Part shown: positions 1 through 7,751 of the stretch, piece after piece
How the letters are laid out: every line of letters starts with the position of its first letter
Numbering within the stretch: position 1 is the first letter of the stretch
Assembly: GCA_944391955.1 (NCBI GenBank)
Contig: CALXVG010000008.1
Location: forward strand, 1-51,799
DNA length: 51,799 nt
Direction: 5' to 3'
Source of the DNA: an uncultured Clostridia bacterium
Lineage (GTDB): Bacteria; Bacillota; Clostridia; TANB77; CAG-508
Translations under genes and position numbers: made by a program
The notes under the pieces: generated by a model
What the model saw: only the letters and a program-made list of their open reading frames with translations
Told to the model about the DNA's origin: nothing
Databases searched by the model: none

Positions 1-8
1 TTAAACAT
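1..8 (-). other. Start of a minus-strand gene leaving the window
   Basis: On the minus strand an ATG at 8-6 follows an AAGGAG-like ribosome site by a few bases. Only two codons lie in the window, so the product cannot be named. It follows the 49-codon gene at 43-192 on the same strand. A short gene followed by a larger one is a layout seen ahead of recombinase genes in Firmicute elements, but that is inference here. Confidence 0.35.
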
Positions 9-42
9 ACCACTCCTTCCCATAAAAATATTTACATTAAAG

Positions 43-192
43 TTATTCTAACGTATTATTTTCATTTTGTCTGCTCTTTAATTCAATATTTTTATTTTGA
101 GAATAGTCTTTAAATATTTTACAGATAACTTTATCAATTGATTCTTTATTATTATCAAATTTGCAATAAACCTTTAGGTCATTTTTTTTCAA
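43..192 (-). CDS. Small hypothetical protein, 49 aa
   Basis: The function is not recognised. The minus-strand frame opens with TTG at 192, preceded by a purine-rich AGAGGTGGAG ribosome site, and closes with TAA at 45-43. The protein begins M-K-K-N-D-L-K-V-Y-C-K-F and is rich in Lys, Asn and Asp. It has no membrane segment or known motif, and its two Cys residues are not in a metal-binding pattern. A GTG three codons upstream is an alternative start but has a poorer ribosome site. A second ribosome site and ATG follow 35 bases downstream at the left edge, so the two genes may form one transcript. The good ribosome site and open frame make it likely real, but it is short and could be chance. 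Confidence 0.45.
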   Translation of the reverse strand: MKKNDLKVYCKFDNNKESIDKVICKIFKDYSQNKNIELKSRQNENNTLE

Positions 193-282
193 TTGCTCCA
201 CCTCTTACTAATGTGTATTAATTTTTAGAAAAATTATTCATATAACCTCTCTACTATTAAAAGCAATTGAAAGTGAAAAATC

Positions 283-317
283 TTATGGGCAAAATAAATT
301 TTTTATTTTGCCCATAA
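283..317 (-). terminator. Intrinsic terminator, long perfect hairpin
   Basis: Perfect 16-bp arms at 283-298 and 302-317 enclose a 3-base loop. On the minus strand the stem is followed by GATTTTT. No T run follows on the plus strand, so it should act on leftward transcription. Confidence 0.6.
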
Positions 318-470
318 ATATATTTATATTAAATTAAACTATATTTTGCTCCGAATTTTGAGAGCATTTTTTAATGCCCAAAATTCGCCAGCTTGGTGTT
401 TTGACACCATTTTTGCTGTTTATGGAATTCTCCCTAAAACCCTTTTTGCCCGCTGGGAGAATATTTTTTG
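283..470 (-). ncRNA. Candidate structured small RNA, about 190 nt
   Basis: Reading the minus strand from about 470 to 283, four hairpins follow one another: arms 455-462/427-434 (8 bp), 404-409/394-399 (6 bp), 379-387/352-360 (9 bp, continued by a 5-bp inner stem) and 302-317/283-298 (16 bp). The last is followed by a short T run on the minus strand and looks like an intrinsic terminator. A sigma-A-like promoter lies just upstream at 477-505. There is no ribosome site with an open frame inside. The family is not recognised. It could instead be a decayed repeat element or a chain of terminators behind the restriction operon. Confidence 0.4.
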
Positions 471-476
471 TATTAA

Positions 477-505
477 TTTATAAAGGAAAAACTGTGACAT
501 GTTAA
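477..505 (-). promoter_or_regulatory. Sigma-A-like promoter of the candidate small RNA
   Basis: On the minus strand TTAACA (505-500) is separated by 17 bases from TATAAA (482-477). The -35 lies in the loop of the terminator of the restriction operon. No gene follows, only the hairpin-rich stretch 283-470, so it would drive a non-coding RNA. Confidence 0.4.
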
Positions 506-513
506 ATCACAGT
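483..513 (-). terminator. Terminator of the restriction-modification operon
   Basis: A 7-bp stem (ACTGTGA/TCACAGT, arms 491-497 and 507-513) is followed on the minus strand by TTTTCCTTT. It lies 53 bases after the stop of the ATPase gene. Confidence 0.65.
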
Positions 514-565
514 TAATATATTTTGTAAATGTAAATTTATTTAATATACGTTACATATGTTTTGA

Positions 566-2209
566 TTATTTTTTTAACAATTTTCTATTAATTCCATTTA
601 ATTCTGCAGTTTTTTCATATAAAGTAGTAATTCCATTATAAAAGAAAGCTAATGCCTCTTTATTATTTGATGACTTTATCCAATATTTTAAAACCAATTC
701 AAAAAAAGTTTTGTTATTAGCTTTATTAAAACAATTTTTATTTAATTCTCTTTCTTTACGCTCTGGATTTTCTTTAATTCTAATTGGTATTTCTTCAATT
801 TCCTTTAAAATATTATCCTTAAAATATTTTCTATTTATTGCAGTATCCATAACTGATTCACTATCCCAAAAATCCGCTTCATTATTTTCGAATAGTTCTC
901 TCGAATAATTAAATACTAATCTTTCTACAGAATCATTTCCTGGAAGTTTCATTAAATTACTCGAAAAGCTCTTTTCATCTAGTTCAGCATCACCATCTAG
1001 AATTCCAATACAATTTTTAAACTGTCTACCACATACTTTATCTTTGAACAATTTTTCCATATTACTACATCCAATATACGAATCTGCTAAATAAAAGTAA
1101 TTTCGAATTTTTGCAAACTCATCAATTGTATCAGCATAATAATTTAATATCATTTCTAGAAAAATTCTAGCCTCATTATCTTCTGTATAGACTGGAATAT
1201 ATTTATCTTTCATAATGTCCTCCATTGACTTTTCATAAAGTCTACTCTTTATATTATATATATCCAATCTTTCATTATTTAATACCTTTACTTTTTCAAT
1301 ATCGTCATCTATATAAATTACATTATAATAATCACGTTTTAATCCTTCTTCAAGTAAATCTAAACTATGCGTTGTAAAAACAATTTGAATATTATATTCA
1401 TCGCTATATCTTTTCATAATTTTTAACAATTTTAATTGTAAATCTGGATGTAAAGTAGCATCAGCTTCATCTATTAACAATATACTTTCTTTTTTCTCTT
1501 GTTCATAATAATATTTCAATGAAAGTAATGCTGTTAAAATCATATGTAGATTATCTTGTCCGTCAGAAATAGTATTTGAATCAATTCCATCATCATTAGT
1601 CAAGAAATCCGCTCTCGTTTTCATATCTTTAAATTGCATAATTTTATATGTATTAACATCAATAACTTGTCCCGTTAAATCTCGATATATTTTTGCTATT
1701 TCTTCTTGATATTCTAATGGTAAGCTATCTTTTTTCTTTTTAAAATCATTTTCATCTATTTCGCCAGCAGAAACTAAACGAGTTAATCCCATATAAATTA
1801 CTGGTATTTCTGGTAAAGATTCTCTTTTACCTTTTGTATATTTAGGTATAATCCTAAATCTTTTTTTAGTTTTTTCTAATTCTTTATCATTTTTTCTTCT
1901 AAATTCTAATATTCTATTATCAAAATATTCTGCCCTATATAATGTACCAGTAGTTCCAAGTGCAGGATCAACATATTTTTTATCTCCTTTAGTTAACGTT
2001 TCAATTTTAGGATTAGTACTTGTGTTTAAAACTCTAATAACTTTCATACTTCCTATTTTTATTGGTTCTTTAAAAGAATTACTAATAATATGTAATACTG
2101 ATGTTTTACATGTACCATTTGTTCCTGAAATAATGTTGATTCCTTTTGAAAAGTGAAGTTCTATTTCTTTTAGCTTTCTATAATGTTCAAATGTTATACT
2201 CTTTATCAA
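566..2209 (-). CDS. OLD/SMC-like AAA ATPase with TOPRIM-like motifs
   Basis: This 547-residue protein has the ABC/SMC-type ATPase layout of OLD-family nucleases and related defence ATPases. The P-loop is G-T-N-G-T-C-K-T-S at residues 29-37. A signature-like S-D-G-Q-D-N is near 215, Walker B L-L-I-D-E-A-D is at 244-250, and a switch histidine is at 281 in F-T-T-H-S. From about 338 comes a TOPRIM-like half with Glu343 (Y-T-E-D-N-E) and D-G-D at 405-407. The P-loop is odd, with Cys34 where Gly is usual before the Lys. The gene is last in a three-gene operon behind two DNA methyltransferases, 17 bases after the Dam-like gene. A role in phage defence or in the restriction system is inferred from motifs and context. 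The exact OLD class cannot be set from sequence alone. Confidence 0.7.
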   Translation of the reverse strand: MIKSITFEHYRKLKEIELHFSKGINIISGTNGTCKTSVLHIISNSFKEPIKIGSMKVIRVLNTSTNPKIETLTKGDKKYVDPALGTTGTLYRAEYFDNRILEFRRKNDKELEKTKKRFRIIPKYTKGKRESLPEIPVIYMGLTRLVSAGEIDENDFKKKKDSLPLEYQEEIAKIYRDLTGQVIDVNTYKIMQFKDMKTRADFLTNDDGIDSNTISDGQDNLHMILTALLSLKYYYEQEKKESILLIDEADATLHPDLQLKLLKIMKRYSDEYNIQIVFTTHSLDLLEEGLKRDYYNVIYIDDDIEKVKVLNNERLDIYNIKSRLYEKSMEDIMKDKYIPVYTEDNEARIFLEMILNYYADTIDEFAKIRNYFYLADSYIGCSNMEKLFKDKVCGRQFKNCIGILDGDAELDEKSFSSNLMKLPGNDSVERLVFNYSRELFENNEADFWDSESVMDTAINRKYFKDNILKEIEEIPIRIKENPERKERELNKNCFNKANNKTFFELVLKYWIKSSNNKEALAFFYNGITTLYEKTAELNGINRKLLKK

Positions 2210-2226
2210 TTTAAACCTCCAAATTG

Positions 2227-3081
2227 CTATATATTTATTGAATTTTTAGTTACTAATTTATTGCTAAATATCATTAATTCATTACCAACTTTATTATTAC
2301 CAGCTGAATAATTCAAATCAAAATCTACTATACAAAAATTTTCATATAATTTATATACTAGTTCACTTTTATCATATGTAACAATCCAATTTTTTTCAAA
2401 AAGTTTATCTTTAATATTTTTAGATAAATATTCATGTTCTTCGTGATTAAAATGGTTCTTATATAGTTCTGGTCCTTTTTTGATATAAGGTGGATCAAAA
2501 TATACAAAAAAATTTTCTTTTTTTTGTTTCATTATAACCTTATTTATAAATTCATTAACATCATAATTATATAATTTGATTTTATTACTGTATTGTCCTA
2601 TTCTTTTTATCTTATTTATTAATACTGGTTTATTAAATCTACAATTAATTTTGTATTTTCCCTCTTGTTTTCTTCCACCTATAGGTCCTCCTTTTATTAT
2701 CCCAGATCTATTTGTTCTATTTAAAAAAAATGTAGCAAAGCCTATTTCATATAACGAATAAATATTTTGATTGTTGTAAATTTCTTTTTGTTTCTCCCAT
2801 TCTTCTAAATTAACTTTAATTGTTTCTATATCTCTACAAAATTTTTCCGTTTCAAATAATACATTGTGCCAAAAAGCATAAATCGCATAATCATAATCAT
2901 TTATAACTATTCGTTTTACATCATTATTTATTAATAATTTTAAGGCTAATCCAGCTCCACCAGAAAATGGCTCCATATATGTACCATCTATTAAATTGTT
3001 TTCTTCTAATATATTTCTTATGTTTTTATATAAGATTGTTTTTCCCCCTGGATATCTAAGAGGTGATGGTGTATCTATCAT
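2227..3081 (-). CDS. Dam-like DNA adenine N6-methyltransferase
   Basis: At 284 residues this is the usual size for a D12/Dam-class methyltransferase, which transfers a methyl group from SAM to adenine N6. The SAM-binding motif L-R-Y-P-G-G-K is at residues 8-14, E-P-F-S-G-G-A-G at 37-44, and the catalytic D-P-P-Y at 196-199. N-R-T-N-R-S-G followed by G-P-I-G-G (about 121-136) is also typical. The gene follows the fused cytosine methyltransferase by 36 bases, so it is probably part of the same restriction-modification operon and not a housekeeping Dam. Systems with asymmetric sites often need two methyltransferases of different class (HphI is an example), which fits a C5 plus N6A pair. The target sequence cannot be read from the protein. 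Confidence 0.88.
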   Translation of the reverse strand: MIDTPSPLRYPGGKTILYKNIRNILEENNLIDGTYMEPFSGGAGLALKLLINNDVKRIVINDYDYAIYAFWHNVLFETEKFCRDIETIKVNLEEWEKQKEIYNNQNIYSLYEIGFATFFLNRTNRSGIIKGGPIGGRKQEGKYKINCRFNKPVLINKIKRIGQYSNKIKLYNYDVNEFINKVIMKQKKENFFVYFDPPYIKKGPELYKNHFNHEEHEYLSKNIKDKLFEKNWIVTYDKSELVYKLYENFCIVDFDLNYSAGNNKVGNELMIFSNKLVTKNSINI

Positions 3082-3117
3082 TTTATCTCCTATCTTAAAT
3101 CATATATTTCATATAAA

Positions 3118-5262
3118 TTATTCTTCTTTATTTTTTATAATTCTATTCCATGCAATTTTATGTTCGTAATTAAGTTCTGTATTTTCTTGTAAATTTTTAG
3201 TATAATATGTTATAAATTCATCTGTATCTGTTAATAATCTTAAATAATATTTTAATGAATCAAACACTCCATTTATTATTATTTGGCATCCATATTCTTC
3301 ATAAACTTTTTCTATAAATTTATTTATTTTTTCCATTTCTTCCTTATCTGCATGTTTTGTACTTAATATATAATATCTTTGTACATTTTCTTTATGTTTT
3401 ATTTTGTCATAAGCATCTTGAACCATTAAAAAATTTGGCTTAATTTCATATTTCAATTCAAGTACTTCATAAATTTCATTTGTTTCTTTATCTCTTACTA
3501 CTATATCTCCTGTTTCTCCAGAACTTTTATCACATGATGTATGCGAACTTAATTTATCTAAAGTTTTGTCTTTAAATCTATCAAAATGTTTTATCATACA
3601 TTGATAAATACTATAAAATGCTATTACAGGTAATATTGATGCACCTCTAGATGAGTATTTATAATAAAAATGTTTATTCATCAATTCCATTATTTTTGTA
3701 ATAGACATATTACTTTCTTTTGTAATTGGATTTATTATCTCTATAGTGCGTTTTTGTTTTTCTATTTGACTTAATATAAAAATCCCTTTCAAATATTCAT
3801 ATGCTAATACGTTATTTTCTTCTATGTCCTCAAATATATTTAAAAATGCATCTTTTAATTCCTTGTTATTTATCTTACCCGGGAAATCTCTTGTAAATGG
3901 ATGAGATTGTTCTATGCTTCTAGTAAGCCATCCAGATTCTTTCATCGCTCCTAGGAATCTCTTTTCTTTTAGAAATGGAGTAACATATTTTGTATCAAAT
4001 GATCTACCACTATATCCATTAGGTAGTTCTATTTTATGATACCTAACATCTTGATATGGAAACAAACACTTATATGTCAAACTAGACACAATAGCCGTAA
4101 ATACTCCTTTATTATTTTGTTCTTTTTCAACTATAATTTTAATATTATTTTTTTGACTATCATTTAGATTTTTTACATCTTTTTCCTTACTTGCCTCTTT
4201 ATAAACTTTCTCTAAGAAATCAAAAGGATCTAATTTTTTATCCTCGTTCTCTATATTACTCATATCTCCCTCCATTAACAATTGTGTTTTTACTTCTTCA
4301 GCTACTGACTGAATAACTGGTATGCATACGCTATTTCCTATTCTCTCATATAATTTTGATGAATTTCCTACTTTTTTAAAATCATCTGGAAATCCAAAAA
4401 ATCTATAACATTCATCAAGAGTTAGCTTTCTTACTCTATCTTTATCGTATATAAAAAATCTCCCATTAACCTCTTGAGATGCAATAGTTGGATGCATTCC
4501 TTCTGATGAATATATTCGGTTAATTTGTCTATGTACTCTCGATAAATGTTCTGTATTTGGTCTTACTCCTGCTTTTCTAATTGGTTTATTTCTATATCCA
4601 ATAAATATTAATCCTGAATTTGGCTGTTCTTTTATATATTTGTTCTCCAAAATAGTATATTCACTTGGATTAAGATACTCAAACTCTCCTCTCACATCCA
4701 AAAAATATTTCATAGGTTTTGATTCTTTTTTTTTCAATTTATTAAAATCAAAATGAACTCCCTTTAAATTTCCAACTAATATAATTCTTTCTCTGTTCTG
4801 TGGTAAGCCAAAATCTTTTGCATTCAACACTTGATAATTCACAGTATATCCTAACTCGTGTAATGTATCTAACATAATAGATAGTGTTCTACCCTTATCA
4901 TGTGTGGTAAGATTTTTTACATTTTCTAAAATGAATACCTTTGGTTTTTTCTTTTGCAAAATTCTTATTATATCAAAAAATAGAGTTCCTCTTGTTTCAT
5001 CAATAAACCCCTTCTGTTTTCCACATATCGAAAATGCTTGACATGGAAATCCCCCACATAACACATCAAAATCTGGTATATTGTCAGGATCTAATGTCGT
5101 TATATCACAATACGGATTCTCCCCAAAATTAGCCTCATACATATCACAAGCATGAGGATCAATTTCAGAACTAAAAACACATTTTCCTCCAACATTTTCT
5201 AGAGCTATTCTAAATCCCCCTATACCTGCAAATAGATCTATAAATTTAAATTTATTATTCAT
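3118..5262 (-). CDS. Fused cytosine-5 methyltransferase / restriction endonuclease
   Basis: Residues 1-330 form a complete C5 DNA methyltransferase: motif I F-I-D-L-F-A-G-I-G-G at 7-16, catalytic Cys74 in G-F-P-C-Q, E-N-V at 113-115, Q-N-R-E-R at 155-159, and motif X I-G-N-S at 308-311. A charged linker (about 333-380) leads to about 330 more residues that are not part of a methyltransferase. These contain G-D586-I-V-V and then E602-L-K604, a good match to the PD-(D/E)XK nuclease core, so they are probably the cognate endonuclease. Carrying both activities in one 714-residue chain in this order is uncommon. Some stretches (S-G-R-S-F-D-T-K) recall type II enzymes of the SacI group, but I cannot confirm this. 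It is the first gene of the operon, after a ribosome site GAGG about 8 bases before ATG. Confidence 0.85.
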   Translation of the reverse strand: MNNKFKFIDLFAGIGGFRIALENVGGKCVFSSEIDPHACDMYEANFGENPYCDITTLDPDNIPDFDVLCGGFPCQAFSICGKQKGFIDETRGTLFFDIIRILQKKKPKVFILENVKNLTTHDKGRTLSIMLDTLHELGYTVNYQVLNAKDFGLPQNRERIILVGNLKGVHFDFNKLKKKESKPMKYFLDVRGEFEYLNPSEYTILENKYIKEQPNSGLIFIGYRNKPIRKAGVRPNTEHLSRVHRQINRIYSSEGMHPTIASQEVNGRFFIYDKDRVRKLTLDECYRFFGFPDDFKKVGNSSKLYERIGNSVCIPVIQSVAEEVKTQLLMEGDMSNIENEDKKLDPFDFLEKVYKEASKEKDVKNLNDSQKNNIKIIVEKEQNNKGVFTAIVSSLTYKCLFPYQDVRYHKIELPNGYSGRSFDTKYVTPFLKEKRFLGAMKESGWLTRSIEQSHPFTRDFPGKINNKELKDAFLNIFEDIEENNVLAYEYLKGIFILSQIEKQKRTIEIINPITKESNMSITKIMELMNKHFYYKYSSRGASILPVIAFYSIYQCMIKHFDRFKDKTLDKLSSHTSCDKSSGETGDIVVRDKETNEIYEVLELKYEIKPNFLMVQDAYDKIKHKENVQRYYILSTKHADKEEMEKINKFIEKVYEEYGCQIIINGVFDSLKYYLRLLTDTDEFITYYTKNLQENTELNYEHKIAWNRIIKNKEE

Positions 5263-5310
5263 ATTTTTTCCTCTTGTATTTCAATTTTTATTTATAAAAT
5301 ATCATTATAT

Positions 5311-5339
5311 TTTATATCATATAATTCCACTTTTTTCAA
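5311..5339 (-). promoter_or_regulatory. Promoter of the restriction-modification operon
   Basis: On the minus strand TTGAAA (5339-5334), a 17-base spacer and TATAAA (5316-5311) lie about 50 bases before the start of the fused methyltransferase gene. Confidence 0.6.
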
Positions 5340-5487
5340 CAAATTTTTAGGAATTATTTATACAAATTATAGATATAGATTTATCCTTTATAGTATTTCT
5401 ATTTTTTACATACAAAATAAAAGCAAGATGCCTAATTACACCTTACTCCTGTAAATATTTTTATATTAAACTTTAAATTTTCCTATA

Positions 5488-5970
5488 TGGAAGTTAATCA
5501 GACTTACAGGTGTAGATTTAAATTTACAATTTCCTGCTGGTTGGGATGAGGCTCGTAGAATTAAATTTTCTCAAGGTTTTACCTCTCCTGCGCCTCGCGA
5601 TTTTGTTGGTTTCGGTCCTCTTACAGAACCTGAGGCTTTAGATTTATATAATTTTACTTTAAGGCATCATTTTAGATTAATTTTAGCATATCATACACAG
5701 GGGAAAGAAATTTATTGGCAATTTCAAGATTATGCTCCTTCTGAATCTATTGCCATTGGTAATCAATTTAGCCAGGTAAGTGGTTATACTTTAGCAGATG
5801 TTCCTTATAATTCTAGTTTTGCTGGTTATAAAGATTGGTTTTTACAAGAATATAGAAAACCAGGTTTTACAATTGAAGCTGGTATTGGTATAAATCCTCT
5901 ACCTATTTCTCAGTTTGATGAAATTTATAATGATAACTTAGGAATATTAGTTTTAGCTTCAATTGTATAG
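5488..5970 (+). pseudogene. C-terminal fragment of an M14 gamma-D-Glu-DAP-type carboxypeptidase
   Basis: An unbroken plus-strand frame of about 160 codons has no usable start codon; an in-frame stop lies at 5467-5469. It encodes the C-terminal half of an M14-family zinc peptidase of the type that cuts gamma-D-glutamyl-diamino acid bonds in cell-wall peptides. Recognisable pieces are G-V-D-L-N-L-Q-F-P-A-G-W, A-P-R-D then G-P-L-T-E-P-E-A, the zinc-ligand His in L-A-Y-H-T-Q-G-K-E-I-Y-W, A-G-Y-K-D-W-F, and the catalytic Glu in F-T-I-E-A-G-I-G-I-N-P-L-P. The N-terminal part with the first zinc site is absent. Since the remainder has no frameshift or stop, the truncation looks recent. It abuts the upstream side of the restriction operon, which may have been delivered by an insertion into this gene. 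Confidence 0.75.
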
Positions 5971-6002
5971 AATATTTTATTTCTGAAAATAGATAAATAT
6001 GT

Positions 6003-6039
6003 AAAAAAGGGAAGACCCGTCCTATCGGACCGGTCTTCC
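6003..6039 (-). terminator. Terminator of the GC-rich orphan gene
   Basis: An 8-bp outer stem (GGAAGACC/GGTCTTCC) and a 4-bp inner stem (GTCC/GGAC) are separated by one C-C mismatch, with a TATC loop. On the minus strand six T follow. It sits 37 bases after the stop of the gene at 6076-6342. Confidence 0.8.
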
Positions 6040-6075
6040 TTTCGCTTCGCATTCATGCATCCTCCTTTTGCGTGC

Positions 6076-6342
6076 CTACTCGGCGGTGTTGTTCTCTTCG
6101 AAACTGATGTACGTTCGGGTTCCTCGCCGAACTATCTCAAATCCCTCCCTCTGGAGGGATTCGTCAATAGTGCTTTGAGCCCTACGGACTTTGGTCTGGC
6201 CCAGCTGGGCCTGGATGAGACACTCCCTAAGGAACCGCTCATGCCGATGTCCTGCTATGTCATAGCTGAACTCGGCAGCCATCTTGGCCTGTGCCTTCCC
6301 AGTCGCCTTGGCAATGTGATGCAATCTTGAAGCAAGTGTCAT
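6076..6342 (-). CDS. GC-rich orphan small protein, 88 aa
   Basis: The protein is not recognised. The ATG at 6342 is chosen because AGGAGG lies 7 bases upstream; a longer frame starting at 6381 has no ribosome site. The product begins M-T-L-A-S-R-L-H-H and is rich in Ala, Arg, Gln and Glu. The first 65 residues look helical, and the end (G-F-E-I-V-R-R-G-T-R-T-Y-I-S-F) looks like a beta hairpin. It has no membrane segment and no Cys pair. Base composition is the striking point: the coding part is visibly GC-rich (GCC, CTG, CGG codons) while all neighbours are strongly AT-rich. Its AT-rich sigma-A promoter and strong terminator make it a free-standing unit. Acquisition from a higher-GC source is likely. 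Confidence 0.7.
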   Translation of the reverse strand: MTLASRLHHIAKATGKAQAKMAAEFSYDIAGHRHERFLRECLIQAQLGQTKVRRAQSTIDESLQREGFEIVRRGTRTYISFEENNTAE

Positions 6343-6410
6343 TTGGGATTCCTCCTTTTCAGAAATTATTCTTCGCAACAAATGACTTTCTACCGCTTGT
6401 CTAATTTATT

Positions 6411-6440
6411 ATTATAGCACATATTTTGTTTTTTGTCCAA
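6411..6440 (-). promoter_or_regulatory. Promoter of the GC-rich orphan gene
   Basis: On the minus strand TTGGAC (6440-6435), an 18-base spacer and a perfect TATAAT (6416-6411) precede the start codon by about 70 bases. Confidence 0.7.
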
Positions 6441-6518
6441 TTTTTCTTTGAAAAAATAACTGTTTTTGCATATTTGGGTAGTATTTTATCGTTTTTTGAC
6501 AAAATTTGGCTTTTTATT

Positions 6519-7634
6519 TTATTTTTTTCCTAATTTTATATTAACTTTATATTCTCTTCCACTTCTATTTATTGATAATTCAACAATATCTCCTGGCGAT
6601 TTTTTATAAATATAATTTCTTAATTCTCCCATTCTATTGACTATATTTCCATCAATTGCAGTTATAATATCTCCAATTTTTATATCTACTCTTGCAGCTG
6701 CTCCATCAGCCATTATTTGAACCACATATATTCCATTTTCAAAATCAATATCAGAATTTAGATATGGTATAACTTGCTTATCATATGCAAAAATTCCTAG
6801 ATATGCTTCCTCAAAATTTCCTGTATTCACAAAACTTTCAATTACTGGTTTTATAACATTAATTGGTATTGCAAATCCTATTCCTTCGGTATCTTCTATT
6901 TTGATTGTATTAATACCAATTACCTCACCTTTCTTATTGATAAGTGGACCTCCGCTATTTCCTGGATTTATACTTGCATCTGTTTGTATAAGTCCTTCCA
7001 TATAACTTAAGTTTCCATTTTCTTCTAATTTTACTGTTCTATTTAAACCACTAATAATTCCTGATGTAACAGTTCTTTGAAACTCCATTCCTATTGGATT
7101 TCCAATAGCATATACCGTTTCCCCTAGATATATATTATCTGAATCTCCTAAATTCAAATAATTAAGTCCATTACTATCTATTTTTACAATCGCTACATCT
7201 AAATCAGAGTCAGCCCATACAGTATTTCCCTTAAAAGTCTCTCCATTTTCTAATGTTACATAGCATGAACTATATTTATTTCCTGCCACATGCCAATTAG
7301 TTAATATATATCCATTATTAGATATTAGCATTCCTGTTCCTAAGCCTAGTTCTTCTATTGTAGAGGACATAAAAATTGATTCTCCAACATCTTTTATTTT
7401 AGATATTCCGACTACACATTTAGCAACATCTGTTATGGCTGTTTCAGATTGTTCTTCTTTTTGTTCTGTAGATAATGTAACAGCTTGAAAATTATTTGTT
7501 TGTGGTTCTTCTTCAATATTTATTTTGTTGTAGAAATCATATAAATATATGCTAACACTTGCTATTAGTGCTGTATATATTAACATATAGAAAAATTTTT
7601 TTATCATGCTTTCTTTTTTTTCATATCTATACAT
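6519..7634 (-). CDS. Membrane-anchored HtrA/DegP-like serine protease
   Basis: This is an S1C-family quality-control protease with one N-terminal membrane segment (about residues 12-32), which places the catalytic part outside the cytoplasmic membrane. The triad is His115 (N-W-H-V), Asp146 (S-D-L-D-V-A) and Ser227 (G-N-S-G-G-P). A single PDZ domain occupies about 270-371 and would bind substrate C-termini or regulate activity. At 371 residues it is normal for a one-PDZ Firmicute HtrA. The start at 7634 has AGGAGG 4 bases upstream. It stands alone and is divergent from the NRPS operon, sharing about 120 bases of upstream DNA. A second HtrA gene is at 20854-22041; the two differ mainly in the N-terminal region. 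Confidence 0.92.
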   Translation of the reverse strand: MYRYEKKESMIKKFFYMLIYTALIASVSIYLYDFYNKINIEEEPQTNNFQAVTLSTEQKEEQSETAITDVAKCVVGISKIKDVGESIFMSSTIEELGLGTGMLISNNGYILTNWHVAGNKYSSCYVTLENGETFKGNTVWADSDLDVAIVKIDSNGLNYLNLGDSDNIYLGETVYAIGNPIGMEFQRTVTSGIISGLNRTVKLEENGNLSYMEGLIQTDASINPGNSGGPLINKKGEVIGINTIKIEDTEGIGFAIPINVIKPVIESFVNTGNFEEAYLGIFAYDKQVIPYLNSDIDFENGIYVVQIMADGAAARVDIKIGDIITAIDGNIVNRMGELRNYIYKKSPGDIVELSINRSGREYKVNIKLGKK

Positions 7635-7687
7635 ATTTCCTCCTACCTTAATTATTTCCAGTTATTTCTTTTTTAATCTAAAAATTA

Positions 7688-7716
7688 TTGATTTGTCTTT
7701 ATTTTAATGATATACT
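7688..7716 (+). promoter_or_regulatory. Promoter of the NRPS operon
   Basis: TTGATT (7688-7693), a 17-base spacer and TATACT (7711-7716) precede the NRPS start by about 35 bases. A GAGGTG ribosome site is at 7742-7747. Confidence 0.5.
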
Positions 7717-7751
7717 TGCGTTAATAAAATATATTATGTAGAGGTGCCTAT

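Noticed and set aside
6055..6330. Plus-strand 91-codon frame over the GC-rich gene
   Set aside because: It has no ribosome site or promoter and lies antisense to the gene that has both. The high GC content alone keeps it free of stops.
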